A DNA stretch of 64,000 nt from Candidatus Dormiibacterota bacterium (lineage in GTDB: Bacteria; Chloroflexota; Dormibacteria; Dormibacterales; Dormibacteraceae): the NCBI GenBank assembly GCA_003169845.1, contig PNAG01000019.1, forward strand, positions 133,069-197,068, given 5' to 3'. Below the pieces are notes generated by a model. It was not told the DNA's origin, made no database searches, and was given only the letters and a program-made list of their open reading frames with translations. The position numbers were made by a program, and so were the translations under genes. Of this stretch, positions 41,995-50,242 are shown piece after piece (position 1 is the stretch's first letter; each line of letters opens with the position of its first letter).

Positions 41995-42053
41995 CCGACC
42001 CTTCTGACGGGGCCTCGGGCTCCCTCCGCGCCTTTGGGCGCGCTCGTGTCGGC
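41994..42053 (+). promoter_or_regulatory. Hairpin region following the cysteine uORF
   Basis: Outer stem GCCGAC (41994-41999) with GTCGGC (42048-42053); inner stem CGCGCC-TTTG-GGCGCG (~42027-42042). The outer stem starts on the last base of the uORF stop, so a stalled or terminating ribosome would change its folding. No T-run follows; the sulfite reductase ribosome site is 15 bases downstream. Confidence 0.5.
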
Positions 42054-42082
42054 ATCAACTATTTCTCCGGAGGCATATCTAT

Positions 42083-43798
42083 TTGTCGGATCTCACAGAC
42101 GTCTCATCCCTGGACGGCCTGTCCGGGAATGAGACGGTCAAGGCCACCAGCAACCACCTGCGAGGGCTCATCAAGGAAGAGCTGCTCGAAGAGACGCCTG
42201 CCTTCGGCGACGCGTCGGAGACGTTGCTCAAATTCCACGGCATCTATCAACAGGACGACCGGGATCGTCGCAAGGAGGCGCGGGCGAAGGGCCTGGACAA
42301 GCATCACCAGTTGATGATCCGGACCAGAATCCCGGGCGGCGTCGTATCACCGGACGCTTACGTCGCCCACGACGAGATCAGCAGCAAGTGGGCGAACGGA
42401 ACCCTGCGGGTCACCACGCGCCAGGACTTCCAGCTCCACGGTGTCATCAAGGGCGACATCAAGAAAGCGATCCGCGGCATCAACGATGCCCTGCTGACGA
42501 CGCTTGGCGGCTGCGGCGACGTCGAGCGCAACATCATGTGCTGCCCGGAACCGCTGGCCGATCGGTTTCACGACGAGGTGAACCGCGCCATCGGCGCGAT
42601 GGTGGCCGAGCTCACGCCCAAGACCCGCGCTTATCACGAGATCTGGCTCGACGGCGAGGTGGTCGAGACCTCTGAGCCTGAGGTCGAGCCTCTGTACCGC
42701 GAGCAGTATCTGCCGCGCAAGTTCAAGACCACGGTCGCGCTCGAGGGCGACAACTGCGTCGACGTGTACGCCCACGACCTCTCCCTGGTCGCGATGCGCT
42801 CCGCCGATGGAACGCTGCGGGGGTTCAACGTGCTGGTCGGCGGCGGCCTGGGGCGCACGCACAACAAGCCCGAGACGTTCGTTGCTGCGGCGGTGCCGCT
42901 CTGCTTCGTGGAGCCGGCCCAGGTCGTCGACCTCGCCCGCGAGGTCGTCGCCGTCCAGCGCGACTACGGCGATCGGACCAATCGCCGGCACGCGCGCCTC
43001 AAATACACGATCGCGGATCGGGGGCTCGACTGGTTTCGCGGCGAGGTGCAGAACCGCGTGAAGTTCAAGCTCCAAGCGCCCGAGCCACTCTCCTGGAAGC
43101 CGGTCGACGACCACCTCGGCTGGCACGAGCAGGGCGACGGCCGGCTCTACATAGGCATCTTCATCGAGAACGGTCGAATCGCCGACGTCGACGGTGTGCG
43201 TTCGCGTACCGGGCTGCGCAAGATCGTCGACGAGCTGCGCCCGCAGGTGCGCCTCACGGCACAGCAAAACGTCATCCTCGCGGACATCGACCCCGCCGAC
43301 CGGGCTCGCGTCGACGAGCTGCTGGCTGAGCATGGGATCGCCGCGGTCGAGTCCATTCCGCACGCAATCCGTAACTCCATGGCGTGCCCGGCCACCCCGA
43401 CGTGCGGGCTGGCCGTGGCCGAAGCGGAGCGCGCGCTGCCGGGCCTGATCCGCACGCTTGCGAGCCTGCTCGACGAGCTAGGTCTCGCGGACGAGCGAAT
43501 CAGCTTCCGCATGAGCGGCTGCCCCAACGGATGCTCGCGCCCGTACCTCGGCGACGTCGGGTTCGTCGGCACGACACTCGGCAAATACGACGTGATGCTC
43601 GCCGGCGACTTCAACGGCACACGCCTCAACCGCGTCTACGCCCCCAACGTTCCCTTCGCCGAAATCCCCGGCCTGCTGCGCCCGATGTTCGCTACGTTTC
43701 GATCAGATCGAGAGGCGGGCGAGGGTTTCGGCAACTGGGTCGAGCGCATCGGTTTCGCAGCCCTACGCGAGCGCGTGGCGACCGAGAGGACCTCATGA
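42083..43798 (+). CDS. Assimilatory sulfite reductase hemoprotein
   Basis: 571 residues, TTG start with CCGGAGG upstream. Two nitrite/sulfite reductase half-repeats. [4Fe-4S]-siroheme ligands are Cys435 and Cys441 (ACPATPTCGLA) and Cys480 and Cys484 (SGCPNGCSRP). RIPGGVVSPDAYVAHDE and LRVTTRQDFQLHGV are family segments. It reduces sulfite to sulfide. First gene of an operon whose other genes (APS/PAPS reductase, ATP sulfurylase, siroheme synthase) indicate sulfite, not nitrite, as substrate. Confidence 0.92.
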   Translation: MSDLTDVSSLDGLSGNETVKATSNHLRGLIKEELLEETPAFGDASETLLKFHGIYQQDDRDRRKEARAKGLDKHHQLMIRTRIPGGVVSPDAYVAHDEISSKWANGTLRVTTRQDFQLHGVIKGDIKKAIRGINDALLTTLGGCGDVERNIMCCPEPLADRFHDEVNRAIGAMVAELTPKTRAYHEIWLDGEVVETSEPEVEPLYREQYLPRKFKTTVALEGDNCVDVYAHDLSLVAMRSADGTLRGFNVLVGGGLGRTHNKPETFVAAAVPLCFVEPAQVVDLAREVVAVQRDYGDRTNRRHARLKYTIADRGLDWFRGEVQNRVKFKLQAPEPLSWKPVDDHLGWHEQGDGRLYIGIFIENGRIADVDGVRSRTGLRKIVDELRPQVRLTAQQNVILADIDPADRARVDELLAEHGIAAVESIPHAIRNSMACPATPTCGLAVAEAERALPGLIRTLASLLDELGLADERISFRMSGCPNGCSRPYLGDVGFVGTTLGKYDVMLAGDFNGTRLNRVYAPNVPFAEIPGLLRPMFATFRSDREAGEGFGNWVERIGFAALRERVATERTS

Positions 43799-44535
43799 GC
43801 CCGCTCGCGCCCGCCGAGCTAGACGCCGGGGCCACCCCTGAAATCGTTTTGAGATGGACCTACGAGACGTTCTCGCGTGTGGTCATCGTGGCCAGCTTCC
43901 AGGCCGAGTCCTCGGTGCTGATCGACATGGCCTCCAGGACCAGGAAGGACGTGAGCGTGCTGACGCTCGACACCGGCCGCCTGCCCCAGCAGACCTACGA
44001 CATGATCGACCGCGTCCGCGACCGCTACGGGATCGAGGTCCAGGTGGTCTCGCCCGACGCAACTGACCTGCAGGAAATGGTTGGGACCCATGGCGCCAAT
44101 CTTTTCTATAAATCAGCTGACTTGCGGCGCCTTTGCTGCGACGTGCGCAAGTCGCGGCCGCTGGCGCGAGCGCTGCACGGTTACGACGCATGGGTGACCG
44201 GCCTGCGCAGACAGCAGGCCGAGACGCGCTCGCAGACCGCCGCGGTGTCGGCGGACCCCGAACACGAGGGCCTCACGAAAGTTGCGCCCCTTGCCGGATG
44301 GTCCAAGGACCAGGTGTGGGCGTACATCCGCGATCACGAGCTTCCTTACCACTCGCTCTACGACCTCGGCTACACGTCGATCGGCTGTGCGCCGTGTACA
44401 CGCGCCACGACGGCAGGCGAGGAAGAGCGGGCGGGCCGTTGGTGGTGGGAACAGAACGAAGTCAAGGAGTGCGGTCTCCACTGGACGCCCGACAACCGAC
44501 CGCTACAAACCACCAAAGGAAGCAAAAACGAATGA
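43795..44535 (+). CDS. cysH: APS/PAPS reductase with [4Fe-4S] cysteines
   Basis: 246 residues, ATGA overlap with the sulfite reductase. Cys114-Cys115 (RRLCCDVRK) and Cys198-x2-Cys201 (IGCAPCTR) are the four cluster ligands seen in APS-reducing enzymes, and Cys226 in KECGLHW is the catalytic cysteine. The P-loop-like region is ASFQAESSV. Cluster-bearing CysH normally prefers APS, although this operon also encodes an APS kinase domain that makes PAPS. Confidence 0.93.
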   Translation: MSPLAPAELDAGATPEIVLRWTYETFSRVVIVASFQAESSVLIDMASRTRKDVSVLTLDTGRLPQQTYDMIDRVRDRYGIEVQVVSPDATDLQEMVGTHGANLFYKSADLRRLCCDVRKSRPLARALHGYDAWVTGLRRQQAETRSQTAAVSADPEHEGLTKVAPLAGWSKDQVWAYIRDHELPYHSLYDLGYTSIGCAPCTRATTAGEEERAGRWWWEQNEVKECGLHWTPDNRPLQTTKGSKNE

Positions 44536-45572
44536 AGACCCTCAGAGTGCTGGCGATCGCCGCCGTCACGATTGTGCTGGCCGGTTGCGGCCAGAACGTC
44601 AGCTCGGCCGCGCCCAGCGATGACCAACCCCTCACACTCCGGCTCGGCTACTTTCCGAACCTGACGCACGCGCCTGCCCTGGCGGGCATCAAGAAGGGCT
44701 TCTTTTCGAGCGCGCTTGGAAGCAACGTCACCATCGAGACCCACACATTCAATGCCGGCGGCGACGCCGTGACCGCGCTCCTCTCCAACTCGATCGACGC
44801 CTCGTTCGTCGGCCCCAGCCCGACCACCAACGCGTTCGTTCAGTCCCACGGCCAGGCCATTCGCGTCATCGCCGGCTCGACGTCTGGCGGGGCGCTTCTG
44901 GTGGTCAGGCCAGGCATCACTTCGGTTGCAGGCCTGAAGGGCAAGAAGATCGCTGATCCTCAGCTGGGTGCGACGCAGGACGTGGCGCTTCGCTGGTTCC
45001 TCAAGAGCAACGGATTCGCGACCGACACCGCGGGAGGCGGAGACGTCAGCATCCTTCCGCAGGACAACGCCCAGACGCTGACCGCGTTCAAGCAGGGCCA
45101 GATCGACGGCGCGTGGGTCCCAGAACCCTGGGCGAGCCGGCTCGTGGTCGAAGGAAAGGGCAAGGTCCTGGTCGACGAGCGCGACCTGTGGCCGCAGGGC
45201 AAGTTCGTCACCACGAACCTGGTCGTGAGAACCGATTTCCTGCAGGCTCACCCGAAGCGGATCAAGGCCCTGCTCGAGGGTCTCTACCAGGCGGTCTCGT
45301 ATCTGAACTCCAACCCCACCGAGGCGCAGACCCTCACCAACGATGCCGTGGCCGCGATCACCGGCAAGGCCCTCGCGAGCGGCGTCGTCTCAGCCGCGTG
45401 GCCGCACCTCGCGTTCACCCTCGACCCGCTGGCTGCAACCCTGAAGACATCAGCCGATCACGCCCATGGCGTCGGCCTGCTCGCCAGCGTCGACCTCAAA
45501 GGCCTCTACGACCTCAGCCTGCTCAACCAGGTGCTCGCTGAGCACAACCAGCCATCGGTGAGCGGACTGTGA
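44532..45572 (+). CDS. ABC transporter substrate-binding lipoprotein (SsuA/TauA/NitT type)
   Basis: 346 residues, ATGA overlap with cysH. Lipobox LAGC at residues ~17-20. The periplasmic-binding fold starts LTLRLGYFPNLTHAPALAGI and contains GATQDVALRWFLKSNG and GAWVPEPWASRLV, as in the aliphatic sulfonate/taurine/nitrate-binding class. In a sulfur operon a sulfonate or sulfate is the expected ligand. Confidence 0.9.
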   Translation: MKTLRVLAIAAVTIVLAGCGQNVSSAAPSDDQPLTLRLGYFPNLTHAPALAGIKKGFFSSALGSNVTIETHTFNAGGDAVTALLSNSIDASFVGPSPTTNAFVQSHGQAIRVIAGSTSGGALLVVRPGITSVAGLKGKKIADPQLGATQDVALRWFLKSNGFATDTAGGGDVSILPQDNAQTLTAFKQGQIDGAWVPEPWASRLVVEGKGKVLVDERDLWPQGKFVTTNLVVRTDFLQAHPKRIKALLEGLYQAVSYLNSNPTEAQTLTNDAVAAITGKALASGVVSAAWPHLAFTLDPLAATLKTSADHAHGVGLLASVDLKGLYDLSLLNQVLAEHNQPSVSGL

Positions 45573-46327
45573 GCAACATCCTTCAGCTCTCCGACAAACA
45601 CTCGCTGAGCGTGGAACGCCTGACCATGGCGTTCCCGCACAACGACCGGCTCCTGGTCGCGCTGCAGGGAGTGACGCTCGAGGTCGAGCGGGGTGAGCTG
45701 GTGTGCATCGTCGGCGCCTCCGGTTCGGGTAAGAGCACCCTGCTCAACATCCTCGCCGGGCTCGACGAGCCGACCGCCGGGCGCGCGCACGTTCACGGGC
45801 GGGTGGCGCTCATGTTCCAGGAAGCCGCGCTGCTGCCATGGCTGACGGCAGCCGGCAACGTGGAGCTCGCGCTCGAGCTGCGAGGCGTGAAGCGATCCGA
45901 ACGCACGGAGGTTGCGCGCGAGCTTCTGCACCGCGTGCACCTCGACGGCTTCGAGAAGCGCCTGCCGCACGAGCTGTCCGGAGGCATGAAGCAGCGGGTG
46001 GCGTTGGCGCGCGCGTTGGCCCAGGACGCCGACGTCCTCCTCATGGACGAACCCTTCGGGGCGCTCGACGCGATCACGCGCGACCGCTTGCACGAGGAGC
46101 TCGAGCGCATCTGGACAGAGAGCGGCCTGACCATCCTCTTCGTCACCCACAACGCGCGCGAAGCCGTGCGCCTCGGTGACCGCGTGCTCGTCTTCACCAG
46201 CCGCCCGGGCCGGGTGGGCCACGAGGTGAAGGTCGACCTGCCTCGGCCGCGGAGCCTCGACTCGCCCGAGCTGGCGGTCATCGCCGGCCGCATCACCGAC
46301 CGCCTGAAACAGGAGATGGTGGATTGA
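45569..46327 (+). CDS. ABC transporter ATP-binding protein (SsuB/TauB type)
   Basis: 252 residues, GTG start overlapping the previous stop. Walker A GASGSGKST, signature LSGGMKQRVALARA, Walker B VLLMDEPFGALD and VTHNAREAVRLGDRV. It energises import with the neighbouring binding protein and permease. Confidence 0.92.
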   Translation: MSNILQLSDKHSLSVERLTMAFPHNDRLLVALQGVTLEVERGELVCIVGASGSGKSTLLNILAGLDEPTAGRAHVHGRVALMFQEAALLPWLTAAGNVELALELRGVKRSERTEVARELLHRVHLDGFEKRLPHELSGGMKQRVALARALAQDADVLLMDEPFGALDAITRDRLHEELERIWTESGLTILFVTHNAREAVRLGDRVLVFTSRPGRVGHEVKVDLPRPRSLDSPELAVIAGRITDRLKQEMVD

Positions 46328-46354
46328 CCGCCCCGCTGGGGTCGGCCATCTGAC

Positions 46355-47218
46355 ATGTCGGCAACTGAGCTGGCTGCAGGACACCTGACAAGGGACGTGG
46401 TTGAGACCACGGCGCGACCGCCGCGCCGCATGCCCCTGCTGCGCGTCTGGTCGTGGTTGTGGCCGAAGTTGGCCGCGGTCGCCCTGGTCTTGGCCGCGTG
46501 GCAGGCCGTGGTGTGGTCCGGATGGAAGCCGGACTACGTGCTGCCAGGACCTGGGCCGGTCTTCCGACGCGTCGCACAGGACCTGGGCAACGCTAACTTC
46601 GACCTGGGCATCGCGATCACCATGCGACGGGCGCTGATGGGCTACGCGATCGCGGTCGCAATCGGCAGCGTGGCCGGCATTCTCATCGCGCGCATCGCGG
46701 TGCTTCGCAGGGCCATCGGCTCGGCGATCCTTGGGCTCCAATCGATGCCGTCGATCGTGTGGTTTCCACTCGCGATCCTTCTCTTCGGGCTCAACGAGAC
46801 GGCGATCTTCTTCGTGGTGATTCTCGGCGCCGCGCCGTCGATCGCCGGCGGCCTCCTGAGCGGGGTCGACCACGTGCAGCCCCTCCTGATCCGCGTCGGG
46901 CGCGTGATGGGAGCGCGGGGCATGAGCCTTTACCGGTACGTCATCCTGCCCGCGGCGCTGCCCTCGTTCGTGGGTGGCCTCAAGCAGGGCTGGGCCTTCG
47001 CGTGGCGCAGCCTGATGGCAGGCGAGATCATCGGCATTGTCAGCCACCAGGTCGGTCTCGGCCAGCAGATCCAGTTCGCCCGAGACTTTGCGGACGCCGA
47101 GCAGCTGGTCGCGATCATCGTCGTGATTTTCGTCATTGGAGTGGCGATCGATTCGCTGTTCGGAATGCTCGATCGCGAGATCCGCCGGCGATGGGGTCTT
47201 TTGGGGGTTGAGGCATGA
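46355..47218 (+). CDS. ABC transporter permease (SsuC/TauC type)
   Basis: 287 residues with about six membrane helices. The EAA-like loop is GARGMSLYRYVILPAALPSF, and LQSMPSIVWFPLAILLFG is typical of the sulfonate/taurine/nitrate class. Starts 27 bases after the ATPase gene and overlaps the next gene by 4 bases. Confidence 0.92.
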   Translation: MSATELAAGHLTRDVVETTARPPRRMPLLRVWSWLWPKLAAVALVLAAWQAVVWSGWKPDYVLPGPGPVFRRVAQDLGNANFDLGIAITMRRALMGYAIAVAIGSVAGILIARIAVLRRAIGSAILGLQSMPSIVWFPLAILLFGLNETAIFFVVILGAAPSIAGGLLSGVDHVQPLLIRVGRVMGARGMSLYRYVILPAALPSFVGGLKQGWAFAWRSLMAGEIIGIVSHQVGLGQQIQFARDFADAEQLVAIIVVIFVIGVAIDSLFGMLDREIRRRWGLLGVEA

Positions 47219-48864
47219 CACAGAAAGGATTCGTCGTCTGGTTCACGGGCCTCTCCGGCGCAGGCAAGTCGACGATCGCCAACGCGCTGAAGGCAGAGCT
47301 CGAGTTGCGCGGGCGGCATATTGAGCTGCTCGACGGCGATGAGGTGCGGACGCACCTGTCCAAGGGACTCGGGTTCTCGAAGGAAGACCGCGACACCAAC
47401 ATCCGGCGCATCGGCTACGTCGCGCGCCTGGTCGCACGCAGCGGTGGCGTGGCCGTCACGGCGGCGATCTCACCGTATCGAGAGGTGCGCGACGAGATCC
47501 GCTCTCAGACGCCGGGATTCGTCGAGGTGTTCGCGCGGGCGCCCCTCGACACGCTCGTAGAACGCGATGTCAAGGGCCTATACAAAAAGGCGATCGCGGG
47601 CGAGATCGCCAACTTCACCGGTGTGAGCGACCCATACGAGGAGCCGCTTCACCCGGAGGTCGTGTGCGATACATCACGCGAGACTCTTCAGCAGTCGGTA
47701 TCGAAAGTGATCGATGCCCTCGGGCGACTCGGCCATCTCGATCGCGAGGTGGGGGAGAGCCTTCCTCAGGGCGAGGAGCTGAGCGCCCTTCGTGCCGAGG
47801 CCAGGACGCTGCCCCGCCTAGAGGTCGGCCCGCTGGAGCTGTCCGACCTCTTCATGCTCGCGACCGGCGGCCTCTCTCCTCTGGCCGCGTTCATGGACGA
47901 GCGGGACTACGAGTCGGTGATCGAGACGGGCCGGCTCGCCGGCGGTCATCCGTTCACGATCCCCATCGTCCTGCGGGCCGAGGCGGCGCCGACCGCCGGC
48001 CGGATCGCCCTGTTCATCGGTGATCAGCCGGTTGGCATCCTCGAGGTCGCATCGGCCTTCACGACCTCGCCCGAAATCGAAGCGCAAAGCGTGTACGGGA
48101 CCACCGACGATGCGCACCCGGGCGTGCGCGTGCTCAAGGACTCGGGGCGTTGGGCCCTCGGCGGTCGAGTGACCGCGCTGTCTCGGCCCTCTTCCGGATT
48201 TCCTGAGTACGACCTCACTCCAGCCCAGGTGAAGGCCGTGAAGCGCGAACGAGGGTGGAAGACGATGGTCGGCTTCCAGACTCGCAACCCGGTCCACCGC
48301 GCGCACGAGTACCTGCAGAAGGTCGCGCTCGAGATCGTGGACGGGCTGCTCCTCCATCCCCTGGTGGGCGAGACCAAGAGCGACGACATCCCCGCCTCGG
48401 TGCGGATGAGCTGCTACGAGGAGCTCCTGCGTGGCTACTACCCACCTGACCGCGTCCTGCTCGCGACCAACCCCGCGTGGATGCGATACGCGGGTCCGAA
48501 GGAGGCGGTCTTCCATGCCATCGTGCGCCGCAACTACGGCTGCACGCATTTCATCGTCGGCCGCGACCACGCGGGCGTCGGGAGCTTCTACGACACGTAC
48601 GCCGCCCATCGCATCTTCGACGAGTACACGCCGGGTGAGCTGGGCATCGAGATCCTCCGCTTCGAGCACACCTTCTACTGTTCGGTGTGCGGCGGCATGG
48701 CATCGACCCGCACATGCCCGCACCCGGCCGCCGTGCACAGCACGCTGAGCGGAACCGCCGTGCGCAAGCTGCTGGCCGAGGGCAAAGACCTGCCTCCGGA
48801 GTTCACTCGGCCCGAGGTCGCACGCGTGTTGCTCCAAGCGTCGAAAGCGGAAGCCACCGCGTGA
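47215..48864 (+). CDS. Bifunctional APS kinase / ATP sulfurylase
   Basis: 549 residues. Residues ~1-175 are APS kinase (Walker A FTGLSGAGKST, DGDEVRTHLSKGLGFSKEDR, FARAPLDTLVERD). Residues ~180-549 are a Sat-type ATP sulfurylase with the HxxH-containing motif QTRNPVHRAHEY (~355), GRDHAGVGSFYD and a CSVCGG...TCPH zinc-like site. The kinase-first order is the same as in animal PAPS synthase. It activates sulfate to APS and PAPS. It replaces CysDN, absent here. Confidence 0.93.
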   Translation: MTQKGFVVWFTGLSGAGKSTIANALKAELELRGRHIELLDGDEVRTHLSKGLGFSKEDRDTNIRRIGYVARLVARSGGVAVTAAISPYREVRDEIRSQTPGFVEVFARAPLDTLVERDVKGLYKKAIAGEIANFTGVSDPYEEPLHPEVVCDTSRETLQQSVSKVIDALGRLGHLDREVGESLPQGEELSALRAEARTLPRLEVGPLELSDLFMLATGGLSPLAAFMDERDYESVIETGRLAGGHPFTIPIVLRAEAAPTAGRIALFIGDQPVGILEVASAFTTSPEIEAQSVYGTTDDAHPGVRVLKDSGRWALGGRVTALSRPSSGFPEYDLTPAQVKAVKRERGWKTMVGFQTRNPVHRAHEYLQKVALEIVDGLLLHPLVGETKSDDIPASVRMSCYEELLRGYYPPDRVLLATNPAWMRYAGPKEAVFHAIVRRNYGCTHFIVGRDHAGVGSFYDTYAAHRIFDEYTPGELGIEILRFEHTFYCSVCGGMASTRTCPHPAAVHSTLSGTAVRKLLAEGKDLPPEFTRPEVARVLLQASKAEATA

Positions 48865-50186
48865 GGTACTACCCGGTCTTCATCGACCTCGCCGGCCAGC
48901 TGTGCATCGTTCTGGGTGACGGGAAGTTCGCCGTCGAAAAGGCCGCCGCGCTGGGGGAAGCTGGAGCGAATGTGCGGGTGATCGCTTCCTGCGACTACAG
49001 GCCGGGCGCCCTCGCGGGCGCGCGACTCGTGATTGACGCCAGCGAGGATGAAGACATCAACCGCCTGAGCTGGCAAGAAGCCGAGGCCGCGGGGATCCTG
49101 ATCAACGTGGTCGACCGACCGGCGCAATGCCGCTTCATCGCGCCGGCGATCGTGCGCCGCGACCCGCTGCTAGTCGCGATCTCGACCTCCGGTGAAAGCC
49201 CGTTTCTTGCTTCGATGCTCCGGGCGCGCATCGAGCGCTGGCTCGGCCATGAGTGGGGCCCTTTCGTCGGGCTGGTCGGCGACATCCGGCGCCGGCTACG
49301 CGAGCAGGGCGTCCCCATCGCTGCGCAGACGCGCGTCTACCGGCGGCTCCTCAACTCGAACGTGCGAAGCCTCTTACGTGCCCGCCATTCGGCGGACGCG
49401 AACCAGCTCGCCAACGGCATTGCCGCCGGACGCGCGTGCGGCGCCGGCCGCGTCGCTCTCGTCGGCGCCGGGCCGGGAGACCCGGAGCTCATGACCGTTA
49501 AGGCGCGCGAGCTGATCGCCGACGCGGACTACGTGCTGCACGACGCATTGATCGCGCCTGAGACCCTGGCGCTGTGCGGCCCAGACACGCGCCTCGAAAA
49601 CGTAGGTAAGCGGGGCGGCCGTCACGAGAGTGGCAGGCAGGCGAGCATCACCGCCCGGCTGATCGAGCTCGCGCGCGAAGGGCACTTCGTCGCGCGCCTC
49701 AAGGGCGGCGATCCATTCGTGTTCGGTCGCGGCGGTGAGGAGCTCGACGGCCTCCAGCAGGCGGGGATCGACGTCGTGGTCGTGCCCGGCATCACCTCCG
49801 CGTTCGCAGCGCCTGCCGCGGCGGGGATTCCAGTCACCAAGCGGGGGGTCGCCTCATCGGTGGCGATCACCACCGCGCAGGGGCCGGGCTCGCTGGACCG
49901 GCTGGCGGACCTCGCGCGAGCGGCGGACACCCTCGTGGTGCTGATGGCGCTTGGGGAGCTCTCCGAGACGGCGGCGGTCATCGGTCGGGCAGTCGGCGGT
50001 TCGCGTGCGGCCGCCGTGGTCGGCAACGCCACGCTCCCATCACAGCGCACCGTGACCGGAACTCTCGACTCCATCGCTCGCCTGGCTGCGGAGGCGGCGA
50101 TCGAAGCTCCGGCGACGCTGGTCGTCGGGGATGTCGTTGCTGTCGAGCGGGTCCTGGGCGGCGTGCCTTACGCGATCGCGCTCTAA
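48861..50186 (+). CDS. cysG: Siroheme synthase (precorrin-2 dehydrogenase / uroporphyrinogen-III methyltransferase)
   Basis: 441 residues, GTG start overlapping the Sat stop. Residues ~1-190 are the NAD-binding dehydrogenase/ferrochelatase part (GDGKFAVEKAAALGEAGA, AISTSGESPFLA). Residues ~200-441 are the methyltransferase (VGAGPGDPELMT, GKRGGRHESG, LKGGDPFVFGRGGEE, VVPGITSAFAAPA). It makes the siroheme needed by the sulfite reductase at the head of the operon. Confidence 0.93.
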   Translation: MRYYPVFIDLAGQLCIVLGDGKFAVEKAAALGEAGANVRVIASCDYRPGALAGARLVIDASEDEDINRLSWQEAEAAGILINVVDRPAQCRFIAPAIVRRDPLLVAISTSGESPFLASMLRARIERWLGHEWGPFVGLVGDIRRRLREQGVPIAAQTRVYRRLLNSNVRSLLRARHSADANQLANGIAAGRACGAGRVALVGAGPGDPELMTVKARELIADADYVLHDALIAPETLALCGPDTRLENVGKRGGRHESGRQASITARLIELAREGHFVARLKGGDPFVFGRGGEELDGLQQAGIDVVVVPGITSAFAAPAAAGIPVTKRGVASSVAITTAQGPGSLDRLADLARAADTLVVLMALGELSETAAVIGRAVGGSRAAAVVGNATLPSQRTVTGTLDSIARLAAEAAIEAPATLVVGDVVAVERVLGGVPYAIAL

Positions 50187-50194
50187 AAGAAAGA

Positions 50195-50222
50195 GGCCGG
50201 GACCCCACGTGGAGTCCCGGCC
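50195..50222 (-). terminator. Terminator for the ammonium transporter gene
   Basis: GGCCGGGAC / GTCCCGGCC enclosing CCACGTGG. On the minus strand it is followed by TCTTTCTTTT. It lies between the convergent cysG and amt genes; the plus strand lacks a T-run. Confidence 0.8.
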
Positions 50223-50242
50223 GGGTCGACTGCCGCGGTTGG

